Part shown: piece after piece, positions 1-7,563 of the stretch
Position numbering within the stretch: position 1 is the first letter of the stretch
Layout: each line of letters opens with the position of its first letter
Assembly: GCF_009690905.1 (NCBI RefSeq)
Contig: NZ_VOSW01000023.1
Coordinates: 38,161-102,160 of the forward strand
Source: Paraburkholderia madseniana
GTDB taxonomy: Bacteria; Pseudomonadota; Gammaproteobacteria; Burkholderiales; Burkholderiaceae
Direction: 5' to 3'
DNA: 64,000 nucleotides
Notes under the pieces: model-generated
What the model was told of the DNA's origin: nothing
Database searches by the model: none
What the model saw: only the letters and a program-made list of their open reading frames with translations
Program-made: the position numbers and the translations under genes

Positions 1-89
1 CTTTGTCGAATGACAAGCTTGCCGCTGCATTCGGTGTGCGTGCCCCCGACTGGCGTGAAGCATTGCAGCTATGCATGGCGGCACCTTGA
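1..89 (+). CDS. rmlD: dTDP-4-dehydrorhamnose reductase, C-terminal end (partial)
   Basis: Only the last 28 codons are inside the window, read from position 3 to a TGA at 87-89. The peptide contains LSNDKLAAAFGVRAPDW and ends in LCMAAP. This matches the C-terminal 'LSN.KL...G...PDWR.AL' segment of RmlD, the last enzyme of dTDP-L-rhamnose synthesis, which reduces dTDP-4-dehydrorhamnose. The next gene starts 19 bases before this stop, so the two are probably co-transcribed. The neighbour resembles rhamnosyltransferases, which supports the call. The rest of the gene and presumably rmlBAC lie to the left. Confidence 0.8.
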   Translation, partial: LSNDKLAAAFGVRAPDWREALQLCMAAP

Positions 90-982
90 GCCAGGCGCCG
101 ACTGCGCCCCGTGCCGGTGCGGTAGTCGTTTTTTTCAATCCGGACGAAGCGTGCATCGAGCGAGCTAATCGGCTCGCGTCGAAGATGCGCTGCGTCGTTG
201 TCGACAATACCCCCGCCATTCGCTCGGCTGCCAGTCTTGGGCTGTCGGAAGCAGTCGAGTATTTGCCGAACGGCGAGAACGCTGGCATTGCAACTGCGCT
301 GAATCAGGGAATCGAGGCGCTGAGGCGTGCAGGCGCCCAGATGGCGCTTTTGTTTGACCAGGACAGTGATCCATCGGCCACGCTGCTTTCGGATCTTCCT
401 GCGGAAATCGCTAGGTCTAACGAATCGGGCGAGCGGGTTGCGCTTGTCGGGCCTGCGTACGATGACCCGCGTCTCGGTGGCGTCGCACCGTTCGTGAGAT
501 TTCGTCACTGGAAGCTCGAACGGCTGGCGCCTGAAGGCAACGAGCCAATCGATGTCGATTTTCTGATTACATCTGGCTCCTGTATCAATCTGCGCTACTG
601 GTCCGATGTGGGGTCGATGGAAGAGGCGCTTTTTATTGATTTCGTCGATCTGGAGTGGTGTGTACGGGCAAAGCAGAAGGGTTACCGCATTCTGGGGCTA
701 CCGTGGATACGTATGCGGCACGAACTTGGCGCAGAGCCCGTGCGCATTTTTGGACGCCTGTATCCGATGCATGGGCCGTTGCGTCACTATTACCAGTTTC
801 GCAATGTCATCGCTCTGCTCAAGCGGTCATACGTGCCGTGGAGCTGGAAAACCACGGAGCTGGTCAAGCTTCCCGTTAGGCTTGTGGTCTATTCGTTCTT
901 CCCCGGCCAGCGCTCGCAGCACATCATGATGGCCTTGCGAGGCCTGCGAGACGGCTGGGCTGGTCGGCTGGGACGCCACTGA
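71..982 (+). CDS. GT2 glycosyltransferase, rhamnosyltransferase-like
   Basis: This 303-residue protein is a GT-A fold glycosyltransferase of family 2. The N-terminus AVVVFFNPDEACIERANRLA is the usual start of dTDP-rhamnosyltransferases of the RfbN/WbbL type. LLFDQDSDPS near residue 95 supplies the DxD-like metal and nucleotide-sugar site, and ITSGSCINLRYW followed by FIDFVDLEWCVRAKQKGY is the acceptor-site region with the ED-like acidic pair. It probably adds L-rhamnose to the O-polysaccharide on the cytoplasmic face. The start overlaps the end of rmlD, which makes the dTDP-rhamnose donor. The sugar specificity is inferred from family and context, not read from the sequence. Confidence 0.8.
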   Translation: MHGGTLSQAPTAPRAGAVVVFFNPDEACIERANRLASKMRCVVVDNTPAIRSAASLGLSEAVEYLPNGENAGIATALNQGIEALRRAGAQMALLFDQDSDPSATLLSDLPAEIARSNESGERVALVGPAYDDPRLGGVAPFVRFRHWKLERLAPEGNEPIDVDFLITSGSCINLRYWSDVGSMEEALFIDFVDLEWCVRAKQKGYRILGLPWIRMRHELGAEPVRIFGRLYPMHGPLRHYYQFRNVIALLKRSYVPWSWKTTELVKLPVRLVVYSFFPGQRSQHIMMALRGLRDGWAGRLGRH

Positions 983-1135
983 CTTTACGACGCCTGGCCA
1001 TTCGCTTGCGACGTTGCTCGCGTTCGGCGTGCTGGGCGACTTTATGACAAGGCGAGCATGATGGACGGTGCGGGCAAAGCGCTCGCGTTGCACCGTCCGT
1101 CACGCATTGAAGGAGTTTACATTGGAGTGTTACGC

Positions 1136-1993
1136 ATGAACGTGCCGACGACCCGGACGGTTGACCCTCACGCGGCGATACCTTGCGGGCCTGTTTCCTT
1201 AGTTGCAGGGCTGTGGCGCAACCGCCAGCTTATCGCGCAGATGACGCGGCGGGAGGTGCTTGGCCGCTATAAAGGTTCCGCAATGGGACTGGCATGGTCT
1301 TTTGTCCAGCCGTTGTTCATGCTGACGGTCTATACCTTCGTGTTTTCCGAGGTGTTCAAGGCTCGTTGGGGCGGTGCCGGCGCTGTGCAGAGCAAGACCG
1401 AATTTGCTGTGCTGCTGTTTGTCGGGCTAATCGTGCTGAACCTGTTTTCAGAGGTGATTAACCGCGCGCCCTCGCTCGTCGTCGCGAACGTCAACTTCGT
1501 GAAAAAAGTCGTGTTTCCGATTGAAGTGCTTCCGGTTTCCGCAATGGGTGCGGCGCTGTTCCACGGTTGCGTCAGTGTGGCAGTGCTGCTATGCGCAATC
1601 CTCATTTTCAACGGCGGCCTCGCGTGGACGGTGGTGTTCTTTCCACTCGTGCTACTCCCGCTGGTTATTGTCACGTTGGGCTTGGCGTGGATTCTTGCTT
1701 CGCTCGGCGTTTTCTTACGCGACGTGGGGCAAACCATTTCACTGCTGACCACGGTCCTCATGTTTCTTTCGCCCGTGTTTTATCCCGTGACCTCGGTCCC
1801 GCCGCGCTTTCAGCCGTTCATCATGGCCAACCCCCTGACGTTCATCATCGAGCAGTCGCGCGATGTACTGGTTTGGGGGAAGATGCCTAACTGGCTGGGG
1901 CTTGCGCTCTACCTGATTGCAGCGTGTATCGTTGCGTGGGCGGGCTATGCGTGGTTTCAGAAGACAAGAAAGGGGTTCGCCGATGTCCTCTGA
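1136..1993 (+). CDS. wzm: O-polysaccharide ABC transporter, permease subunit Wzm
   Basis: This 285-residue integral membrane protein belongs to the ABC-2 permease family used to export undecaprenyl-linked O-antigen. It opens with a cytosolic segment containing LIAQMTRREVLGRYKGSAMG, the conserved element before the first membrane span, and then shows about six hydrophobic segments (for example LFMLTVYTFVFSEVF and IVTLGLAWILASLGVFLRDV). The open frame extends upstream to 1058, but the ATG at 1136 follows GGAGTG and gives the usual family length. Its stop overlaps the ATG of wzt. With Wzt it moves a completed glycan to the periplasm, so this polysaccharide should not need a Wzy polymerase. Confidence 0.92.
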   Translation: MNVPTTRTVDPHAAIPCGPVSLVAGLWRNRQLIAQMTRREVLGRYKGSAMGLAWSFVQPLFMLTVYTFVFSEVFKARWGGAGAVQSKTEFAVLLFVGLIVLNLFSEVINRAPSLVVANVNFVKKVVFPIEVLPVSAMGAALFHGCVSVAVLLCAILIFNGGLAWTVVFFPLVLLPLVIVTLGLAWILASLGVFLRDVGQTISLLTTVLMFLSPVFYPVTSVPPRFQPFIMANPLTFIIEQSRDVLVWGKMPNWLGLALYLIAACIVAWAGYAWFQKTRKGFADVL

Positions 1994-3335
1994 CGATATC
2001 GCCATCGGCGTCCATCATCTCGCCAAACGCTATCAGATCTACGAAACGCCGCGTGACCGGCTGAAGCAGTTCGTGATGCCGCGCGTTCAGAGGCTGGTCG
2101 GGGCTCAGCCAAAGCACTACTTCAGCGAGTTTTGGGCACTCAACGATGTGTCCTTCGAAGTGAAGAGGGGCGAGACGGTCGGAATCATCGGTCGCAACGG
2201 TAGTGGCAAATCCACACTGCTGCAGATGATTTGCGGCACCTTAAGCCCGACGCAGGGCCATGTCGAAGTGAACGGCCGCGTGGCCGCCTTGCTTGAACTG
2301 GGCGCCGGTTTCAACCCGGAGTTCACTGGGCGCGAAAACATTTTCATGAATGGGACGCTGCTTGGGCTCAGCAAGCAGGAAATCGAAGCGCGGTATGACG
2401 ACATCGTGGCATTCGCGGACGTCGGCATGTTCATCGATCAGCCTGTCAAGATGTATTCGTCAGGCATGTACGTGCGTGTTGCATTCGCGATCGCCGCGAG
2501 CATGGATCCGAGCATTTTGATCGTCGACGAGGCACTGGCCGTCGGCGATCTTGCATTCCAGGCTAAGTGTATGGTCCGGCTTCGCGAGCTGATGGACCGT
2601 GGCACGACGGTATTGTTCGTGAGCCACGATATGAGCAGCGTGCGCAATATCTGTAGCAAGGTGCTGTGGCTGAGGCAGGGGCGGACGGTGGCGTATGGGG
2701 ATCCTAAAGAAGTGGTCGGGGCTTACGTCGGCGAGATGAATCTTGAGATCAATCGGATTTCGAGAGGCAAAGTTGTTGAGGCCGAGCCTCAAGTCGAAGA
2801 GGACTTCGTTCAGGATGCCACCCCGCAAGAATCGGTGGCGTTCCTCGACGGTCACAGCCGCTACGGAGACGGTCGAGCTACCATTTTGGACGTCACGCTG
2901 ATGGATCAGCACGGATGCAGAACGGAATTGCTTGAATTGCACGAGCCGTACAAGCTTAGAGTGATTGTCAGGGCGAACACCAATATTGAACGTCCGGCCA
3001 TCGGATATTCCCTGCGCGACTTCAAGGGGAATCAGATCGTTGGGGCCATGAATTCCAACTTTCCCCACGTCGATATGCCGTCGTTCGAAGCGGGCAAGAC
3101 CTATTGCATTGATATCGCCGGCGTCAATACGCTGGCTCAAGGTGGATATACCGTCAATGTCGGAGTCGAGAACATTGTTCAGCAGAACAAGGTTCATCAA
3201 TATCTCGACGTGCTGGAAAACGCGCGAGTATTTCAAAGCACCTTTGGCTCGAATGCTAAGAATATCTTCCCGGCTATGGTCTGGCAGGATGTCGCGTTCG
3301 AAATCAAGGAACTTAGCGCGGGCATTGCAGCGTAA
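1983..3335 (+). CDS. wzt: O-polysaccharide ABC transporter, ATPase Wzt with C-terminal glycan-binding domain
   Basis: The 450-residue ATPase has Walker A GRNGSGKST near residues 70-78, the ABC signature YSSGM near 158-162, Walker B ILIVDE near 178-183 and the switch histidine in LFVSHDMSS. About 160 residues at the C-terminus, from roughly 290, form a beta-rich domain like that of Wzt proteins that bind the modified non-reducing end of the glycan. Such domains couple export to chain termination, and a methyltransferase follows directly, so a methylated terminus is plausible. I chose the ATG at 1983, inside the end of wzm, because translational coupling there is typical; the frame is open back to 1917. 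Confidence 0.93.
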   Translation: MSSDDIAIGVHHLAKRYQIYETPRDRLKQFVMPRVQRLVGAQPKHYFSEFWALNDVSFEVKRGETVGIIGRNGSGKSTLLQMICGTLSPTQGHVEVNGRVAALLELGAGFNPEFTGRENIFMNGTLLGLSKQEIEARYDDIVAFADVGMFIDQPVKMYSSGMYVRVAFAIAASMDPSILIVDEALAVGDLAFQAKCMVRLRELMDRGTTVLFVSHDMSSVRNICSKVLWLRQGRTVAYGDPKEVVGAYVGEMNLEINRISRGKVVEAEPQVEEDFVQDATPQESVAFLDGHSRYGDGRATILDVTLMDQHGCRTELLELHEPYKLRVIVRANTNIERPAIGYSLRDFKGNQIVGAMNSNFPHVDMPSFEAGKTYCIDIAGVNTLAQGGYTVNVGVENIVQQNKVHQYLDVLENARVFQSTFGSNAKNIFPAMVWQDVAFEIKELSAGIAA

Positions 3336-3365
3336 AGCGAACGTATCATTGGTAAAGGAATGAGC

Positions 3366-4115
3366 ATGGCGTCACCCAATCCGTTTGAACATATTGGCTT
3401 CGATGATTTTCGGCGCTTCGCGCAGGACGAGTCGATGTCCAAATATGAGCGCATCGGGTTTCCTGACTCATATCGTCAAGGCTACGAAGCGGCTATCTTC
3501 GAAGACATTTGTGCAAAGCTGACCAACCTGAAGACGGACGGCCGCAAAGTTGTCGATATCGGTCCGGGCTGCAGCGACTTGCCCAGGATGCTGATTGATC
3601 TGTGCGCGGCGAAAGGTCATCCCTTGACGCTGATCGACAGTCAGGAAATGTTGAACCTCCTCGAAGACGCACCCTTCATTGAAAAGGTGCACGCGATGTA
3701 TCCGCAATGCCGGGACTGGATTGCGGAGCAGGCTGGCAAGGTCGACGTGATCTTGTGCTACAGCGTGCTGCACTACGTCTTCGTCGATGCCAGCTTCTTC
3801 CGCTTTCTTGACGCATCGCTGTCGTTGCTGGCGCCCGGCGGGCAGATGCTGATCGGTGACATACCCAACATCTCGAAGCGCAAGCGTTTTTTTCTCAGTG
3901 AAACGGGGGTGCGATTCCACAAGGATTACATGAAGACGGATGAGGCGCCCGTCGTCGAACTCAATAAGGTCGAGCACGATCAGATCGACGATGCCGTCGT
4001 GATGTCGCTCGTCCAGCGGGCGCGCGCCCAAGGGTTCGATGCCTATGTGTTGCCCCAGGATCCGGCGCTTCCGATGGCTAACCGGCGCGAGGACATCCTC
4101 ATTGTCAGACCTTGA
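3366..4115 (+). CDS. class I SAM-dependent methyltransferase
   Basis: A soluble protein of about 249 residues. It has the SAM-binding motif I VVDIGPGCSDLPRML near residue 60, an acidic residue after the next strand (TLIDS), and a motif-IV-like segment VDVILCYSVLHYVF. AAAGGA at 3354-3359 is better spaced for the ATG at 3366 than for the ATG at 3360, so I use 3366. It sits between wzt and an acyltransferase gene. A role in methylating a sugar of the O-polysaccharide, perhaps the terminal residue sensed by the Wzt C-terminal domain, is an inference from position. The substrate cannot be read from the sequence. Confidence 0.75.
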   Translation: MASPNPFEHIGFDDFRRFAQDESMSKYERIGFPDSYRQGYEAAIFEDICAKLTNLKTDGRKVVDIGPGCSDLPRMLIDLCAAKGHPLTLIDSQEMLNLLEDAPFIEKVHAMYPQCRDWIAEQAGKVDVILCYSVLHYVFVDASFFRFLDASLSLLAPGGQMLIGDIPNISKRKRFFLSETGVRFHKDYMKTDEAPVVELNKVEHDQIDDAVVMSLVQRARAQGFDAYVLPQDPALPMANRREDILIVRP

Positions 4116-4124
4116 GAGCACGAC

Positions 4125-4802
4125 ATGACGAAGACGAAAAAGCTGGTCATTCTCGGCGACAGTGCCTTCGCGGAGGTCGCTTACGAGTGCTTCACGCATG
4201 ACTCGGAATATGAAGTCGTTGGATTCTCCGTCGACTCGGCATTCCTTGGGCGCGATCAGTTGTTTGGCTTGCCTGTCGTGCCGTTTGAGGAGGTCGAAAG
4301 TTTCTTCGATCCAGCAGAGGTCGAGTTCTACGCGGCGCTCGTCTATTCTCAGCTCAACCGACTGAGGACTCGCTTTTACGATATGGCAAAGACAAAAGGG
4401 TACCGACCAGCCAGTTACGTGAGTAGTCGAGCATTCGTGTGGCCTAATGTGGTCCTCGGCGAACACTGTTTTGTTTTTGAAGACAACACGATCCAGCCGT
4501 TCGTCAAGATTGGCAACAACGTGGTGCTTTGGAGCGGGAATCACATTGGTCATCATTCGGTGGTCGAGGACAATTGCTTTATTTCCTCGCATGCGGTGAT
4601 CTCTGGATTCTGCACGGTCGGGAGGAACACATTCATCGGCGTGAATTCCGCACTTGCCAACAATGTCGTCGTCGGTGCCGACAATTGGCTTGGCGTCGGA
4701 GTCAATATCCTTAAGGACACGGATCCTGATTGCATTTTCAAGGGTGAGCAGCCGGATGCAGCGAAGGTATCCGCGCGACGATTTTTCAAGGTAAAGACAT
4801 AA
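4125..4802 (+). CDS. PglD/NeuD-type sugar acyltransferase (left-handed beta-helix)
   Basis: The 225-residue protein begins with a small Rossmann-like domain (KLVILGDSAFAEVAYECF), as in PglD/NeuD, and continues with hexapeptide repeats such as VVLGEHCFVFEDNTIQPFV and VVEDNCFISSHAVISG. Histidines in NHIGHH and SSHAVI are candidates for the catalytic base that activates the acceptor for acetyl-CoA. These enzymes acetylate an amino or hydroxyl group on a nucleotide sugar. Because FdtA and FdtB follow, it may N-acetylate the dTDP-3-amino sugar (the FdtC role), although the GNAT protein next door is another candidate. The gene starts 9 bases after the previous stop. Confidence 0.75.
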   Translation: MTKTKKLVILGDSAFAEVAYECFTHDSEYEVVGFSVDSAFLGRDQLFGLPVVPFEEVESFFDPAEVEFYAALVYSQLNRLRTRFYDMAKTKGYRPASYVSSRAFVWPNVVLGEHCFVFEDNTIQPFVKIGNNVVLWSGNHIGHHSVVEDNCFISSHAVISGFCTVGRNTFIGVNSALANNVVVGADNWLGVGVNILKDTDPDCIFKGEQPDAAKVSARRFFKVKT

Positions 4803-4902
4803 GGTGCAATGACGTGGACTTACTCTGTGGACTCCATGGACGCAAACTTTGTAGCGCCAGTCATTTTGGCAAACGGGGTTCGTGCGACGCGGGGTTGATC
4901 TC

Positions 4903-5877
4903 GTGACCATCGACGTGAATTGCTATAAACCGTCGCTGACGGAAGCGTGGGATACGTTCTGTACGAACGCGGTCAATAGCACGTTTCTGCACACGCGCCG
5001 ATTCCTCGCATACCATGGCGACCGCTTTACGGATGCCTCTGCCGTGCTCATGCAGGCAGACGTAATCGTCGGCGTGTTTCCTGCCGCTGTGTCTCCCGTT
5101 GATCGCTCGATGGTCGTTAGCCATCCTGGTATTACCTACGGTGGCATTGTCCATGACGGCGCCCTGTGCGGTGCCAAGATGATCGAGGCATTGGGGCAAC
5201 TACTGAAGCATTATCGGGCGGGTGGATACGAACGGCTGAGGTACAAGGTGGTTCCCCATGTGTACCAGATTCGGCCGGCGCAGGACGATCTTTATGCCTT
5301 GTTCCGGATTGGCGCACAGCGGTCGCGCTGCGACTTGTCGTGCACGATCGAGCTGCACGATCGCGCCAAGCCGTCCGAGCGCCGCAGGCGCGGGCTTAAA
5401 AAAGCGCTGAAGTCGGTTCTGGTTCAGGCAGGCGCGGAGCAGGTGCGGCCATTGTGGCGAGTGCTGACGGATAACCTGGCTCGCAAGCACAACGCGGCTC
5501 CCGTTCACAGTGCGGAAGAAATGGAGCGGTTAGTCGGGCTTTTTCCCGGGATGATCGAGCTGTTTTGCGCCACAATCGGTGGACATGTCGTGGCAGGGGT
5601 CGTGGTGTTTAAAACGCGCACGGCATGGCACGCGCAATATATTGCGGCGAGCGAGGCTGCTTATTCTGTGTCTGCGCTTGATGCAGTGTTCGATCACGCC
5701 ATTGCCGAGGCAACAGTGGCCGGAGTCCGGTATTTCGACTTCGGTACGAGCAACGAGTGTCAGGGCACGGTTCTGAATGAAAACCTCTACCAGTACAAGC
5801 ATGAGTACGGAGGTGGGGGCGCCGTGCACGAGTATTACGATGTCGATTTATTAGGTGCTCAGAATGTCGGTCTCTGA
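4903..5877 (+). CDS. FemAB-like GNAT acyltransferase
   Basis: A protein of about 324 residues with the FemAB-like/Acetyltransf_6 pattern: an N-terminal SLTEAWDTFCTNAVNSTFLH segment, a basic linker SERRRRGLKKALK, and a C-terminal GNAT half with VVAGVVVFKTRTAWHAQYIA and YFDFGTSNE. Homologous polysaccharide-locus proteins transfer an acyl or aminoacyl group to an amino sugar. I prefer the GTG at 4903, since the family similarity starts at VTIDVNCYKPS; an in-frame GTG at 4882 is possible. Its last bases overlap fdtA, so a role in finishing the 3-amino-3,6-dideoxyhexose made by FdtA/FdtB is likely but not proven. Confidence 0.7.
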   Translation: MTIDVNCYKPSLTEAWDTFCTNAVNSTFLHTRRFLAYHGDRFTDASAVLMQADVIVGVFPAAVSPVDRSMVVSHPGITYGGIVHDGALCGAKMIEALGQLLKHYRAGGYERLRYKVVPHVYQIRPAQDDLYALFRIGAQRSRCDLSCTIELHDRAKPSERRRRGLKKALKSVLVQAGAEQVRPLWRVLTDNLARKHNAAPVHSAEEMERLVGLFPGMIELFCATIGGHVVAGVVVFKTRTAWHAQYIAASEAAYSVSALDAVFDHAIAEATVAGVRYFDFGTSNECQGTVLNENLYQYKHEYGGGGAVHEYYDVDLLGAQNVGL

Positions 5878-6274
5878 TTGCAAGATTCTTAATTTCCCCA
5901 AGATCGCAGATCCGCGGGGGAATTTGACTTTCCTTGAAGGTGGCCGTCATGTCCCCTTCCACATCAAGCGAATTTTCTACTTGTACGACATTCCGACCGG
6001 GGCGGCTCGTGGCGCGCATGCGCACAAGCAATTGCACCAGTTGCTAATCTGCCTGTCTGGCAGTTTCGATGTTGCGCTCGATGACGGGGCGGAAAAGAAG
6101 ATGGTTCACCTGAATCGTCCGTGGCAAGGGTTGCATATCCCACCCATGATCTGGGCGGCCGAGATGAATTTCGACCCCGGATCGGTGTGCCTAGTCCTGG
6201 CGTCAATGGAGTTCAACGAGTCTGACTATTATCGGGATTACGACGAATATCTTGCTGCCATCCGTTCTCGTTGA
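5864..6274 (+). CDS. fdtA: dTDP-4-oxo-6-deoxy-D-glucose 3,4-ketoisomerase (FdtA/WxcM family)
   Basis: A 136-residue single-domain cupin of the WxcM/FdtA family. It carries the signature RGAHAHKQLHQLLICLSG near residues 46-63, whose histidines line the active site, then a VALDDG turn and WQGLHIPPMIWA. The enzyme moves the keto group of dTDP-4-keto-6-deoxyglucose from C4 to C3, preparing it for transamination. The ATG at 5864 lies inside the end of the GNAT gene. With FdtB just downstream, this defines a dTDP-Fuc3N- or Qui3N-type pathway. Which epimer is made (FdtA against QdtA) cannot be told safely from the sequence alone. Confidence 0.88.
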   Translation: MSVSDCKILNFPKIADPRGNLTFLEGGRHVPFHIKRIFYLYDIPTGAARGAHAHKQLHQLLICLSGSFDVALDDGAEKKMVHLNRPWQGLHIPPMIWAAEMNFDPGSVCLVLASMEFNESDYYRDYDEYLAAIRSR

Positions 6275-6286
6275 GTTTTCCTGCGA

Positions 6287-6325
6287 GCCAAGGGCGGTAG
6301 ACGATTCAGCCCACGGTCCCTTGGC
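6287..6325 (+). promoter_or_regulatory. hairpin with an ops-like core in its loop
   Basis: In the 191-base gap between fdtA and fdtB, GCCAAGGG (6287-6294) pairs with CCCTTGGC (6318-6325) over a 23-base loop. GGCGGTAG, the core of the ops element recognised by RfaH/NusG-type factors in enteric bacteria, lies at 6293-6300, just at the start of the loop. The rest of the ops consensus is not matched. A role in transcription is speculative. Confidence 0.3.
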
Positions 6326-6465
6326 AAAGGCGGAGATCGCTCGCAGTCGGTAGGGCCGATGTGTCGTTCAAGCGATGTGCTGGCATCGGTTTTTGCATCG
6401 CCAATCGCTATCTGATGCGGAACTTCCGGCTGAGGCGATTTTATTCGAGAGTAAGGAACACAATT

Positions 6466-7563
6466 GTGAAAGTGCCATTTCTTGATGTTCGCAGCGCCTA
6501 TCTAGAGCTTAAGCCCGACCTCGATCAGGCCATTGCCCGAGCTCTCGATTCCGGCTGGTATATCTTCGGAGAAGAGGTCGCGCGATTCGAGAAATCGTTT
6601 GCCGAGTACACGGGTACCCGGTCTGCGATCGGCGTCGGCAACGGTCTTGATGCCCTGCGTATCACCCTGATGGCGATGGGGGTGTCTGAAGGGGATGAAG
6701 TCATCGTTCCTTCCAATACCTATATTGCGACTTGGCTGGCTGTTTCGCAGTGCGGTGCGCGTCCTGTGCCTGTCGAACCCGACGCGGACACCCTTAATAT
6801 CGATCCGCAACTTATCGAGCAGGCTATGACCAGCAAGACCAAGGTCATTCTGCCCGTGCATCTGTACGGGCAGCCGGCGCAAATGGGGCCGATCCTGGAC
6901 CTGGCTCGCCGCACGGGCGTTAGCGTCCTTGAAGATGGCGCTCAGGCACACGGTGCCCGCTACCGCGGCGAACTAATTGGCGGCCACGGCGACGCCGTGA
7001 CGTGGAGCTTCTATCCTGGTAAGAATCTTGGCGCATTCGGCGATGCGGGCGGCGTGACGACTAACGACGCTGAACTCGCTGAGCGGATCAGGACCATTGC
7101 GAACTATGGTTCCAAAGTGAAATACGTCAACGAGTTGTGTGGGGTGAATAGCCGGCTCGATCCCATCCACGCCGCGGCGCTTGCCGTCAAGCTGCCGTAT
7201 TTGGAGGACTGGAACAAGCGTCGCGCAGAAATTGCCGAGTTCTATCAGCGCCACCTGCAAAACGCGAATGTGCGAGTGCCTATTCCGCATCCGGATTGCA
7301 CATCTTCGTGGCATCTGTTTCCCGTCTTTTCGCAGCGACGCGATGCGTTGCAGGCAAGGCTGAAGGAGGCTGGTATCGAGACGCTGATCCATTACCCCAT
7401 TCCTCCTCATTTGCAGCAGGCATACCGGTTCCTCGGGTTCGAAAAGGGTGCCTTTCCCATTGCCGAAGCAATGGCCGTGACGGAGCTCAGTCTGCCGATC
7501 GGCCCTCATATGACGCTCGAGCAGGCAGCGTATGTTTGTGAAATCATCGCGGATTTCGAGTAA
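6466..7563 (+). CDS. fdtB: PLP-dependent sugar 3-aminotransferase (FdtB type)
   Basis: A 365-residue DegT/DnrJ/EryC1-family aminotransferase. GSGL-type cofactor contacts appear as GVGNGLDALRI near residue 56, the PLP-facing aspartate is in VLEDGAQAHGA near 155, and the Schiff-base lysine is about K186 in SFYPGKNLGAFGD. It should convert the 3-keto product of FdtA to the 3-amino sugar using glutamate. The frame is open from 6361, but the GTG at 6466 follows AAGGA at 6453-6457 and gives the family N-terminus KVPFLDV. The stop overlaps the next ATG (TAATG), so the downstream glycosyltransferase is translationally coupled. Confidence 0.88.
   Translation: MKVPFLDVRSAYLELKPDLDQAIARALDSGWYIFGEEVARFEKSFAEYTGTRSAIGVGNGLDALRITLMAMGVSEGDEVIVPSNTYIATWLAVSQCGARPVPVEPDADTLNIDPQLIEQAMTSKTKVILPVHLYGQPAQMGPILDLARRTGVSVLEDGAQAHGARYRGELIGGHGDAVTWSFYPGKNLGAFGDAGGVTTNDAELAERIRTIANYGSKVKYVNELCGVNSRLDPIHAAALAVKLPYLEDWNKRRAEIAEFYQRHLQNANVRVPIPHPDCTSSWHLFPVFSQRRDALQARLKEAGIETLIHYPIPPHLQQAYRFLGFEKGAFPIAEAMAVTELSLPIGPHMTLEQAAYVCEIIADFE

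Noticed and set aside
1058..1135. Upstream extension of wzm
   Set aside because: The 26 extra codons are not like the family, and the ATG at 1136 has a better ribosome site.
4809..4898. 29-codon frame before the GNAT gene, possibly its true N-terminus separated by a frameshift
   Set aside because: Family similarity of the GNAT protein begins at the GTG at 4903, so no missing N-terminus is needed; the ribosome site of the small frame is badly spaced.
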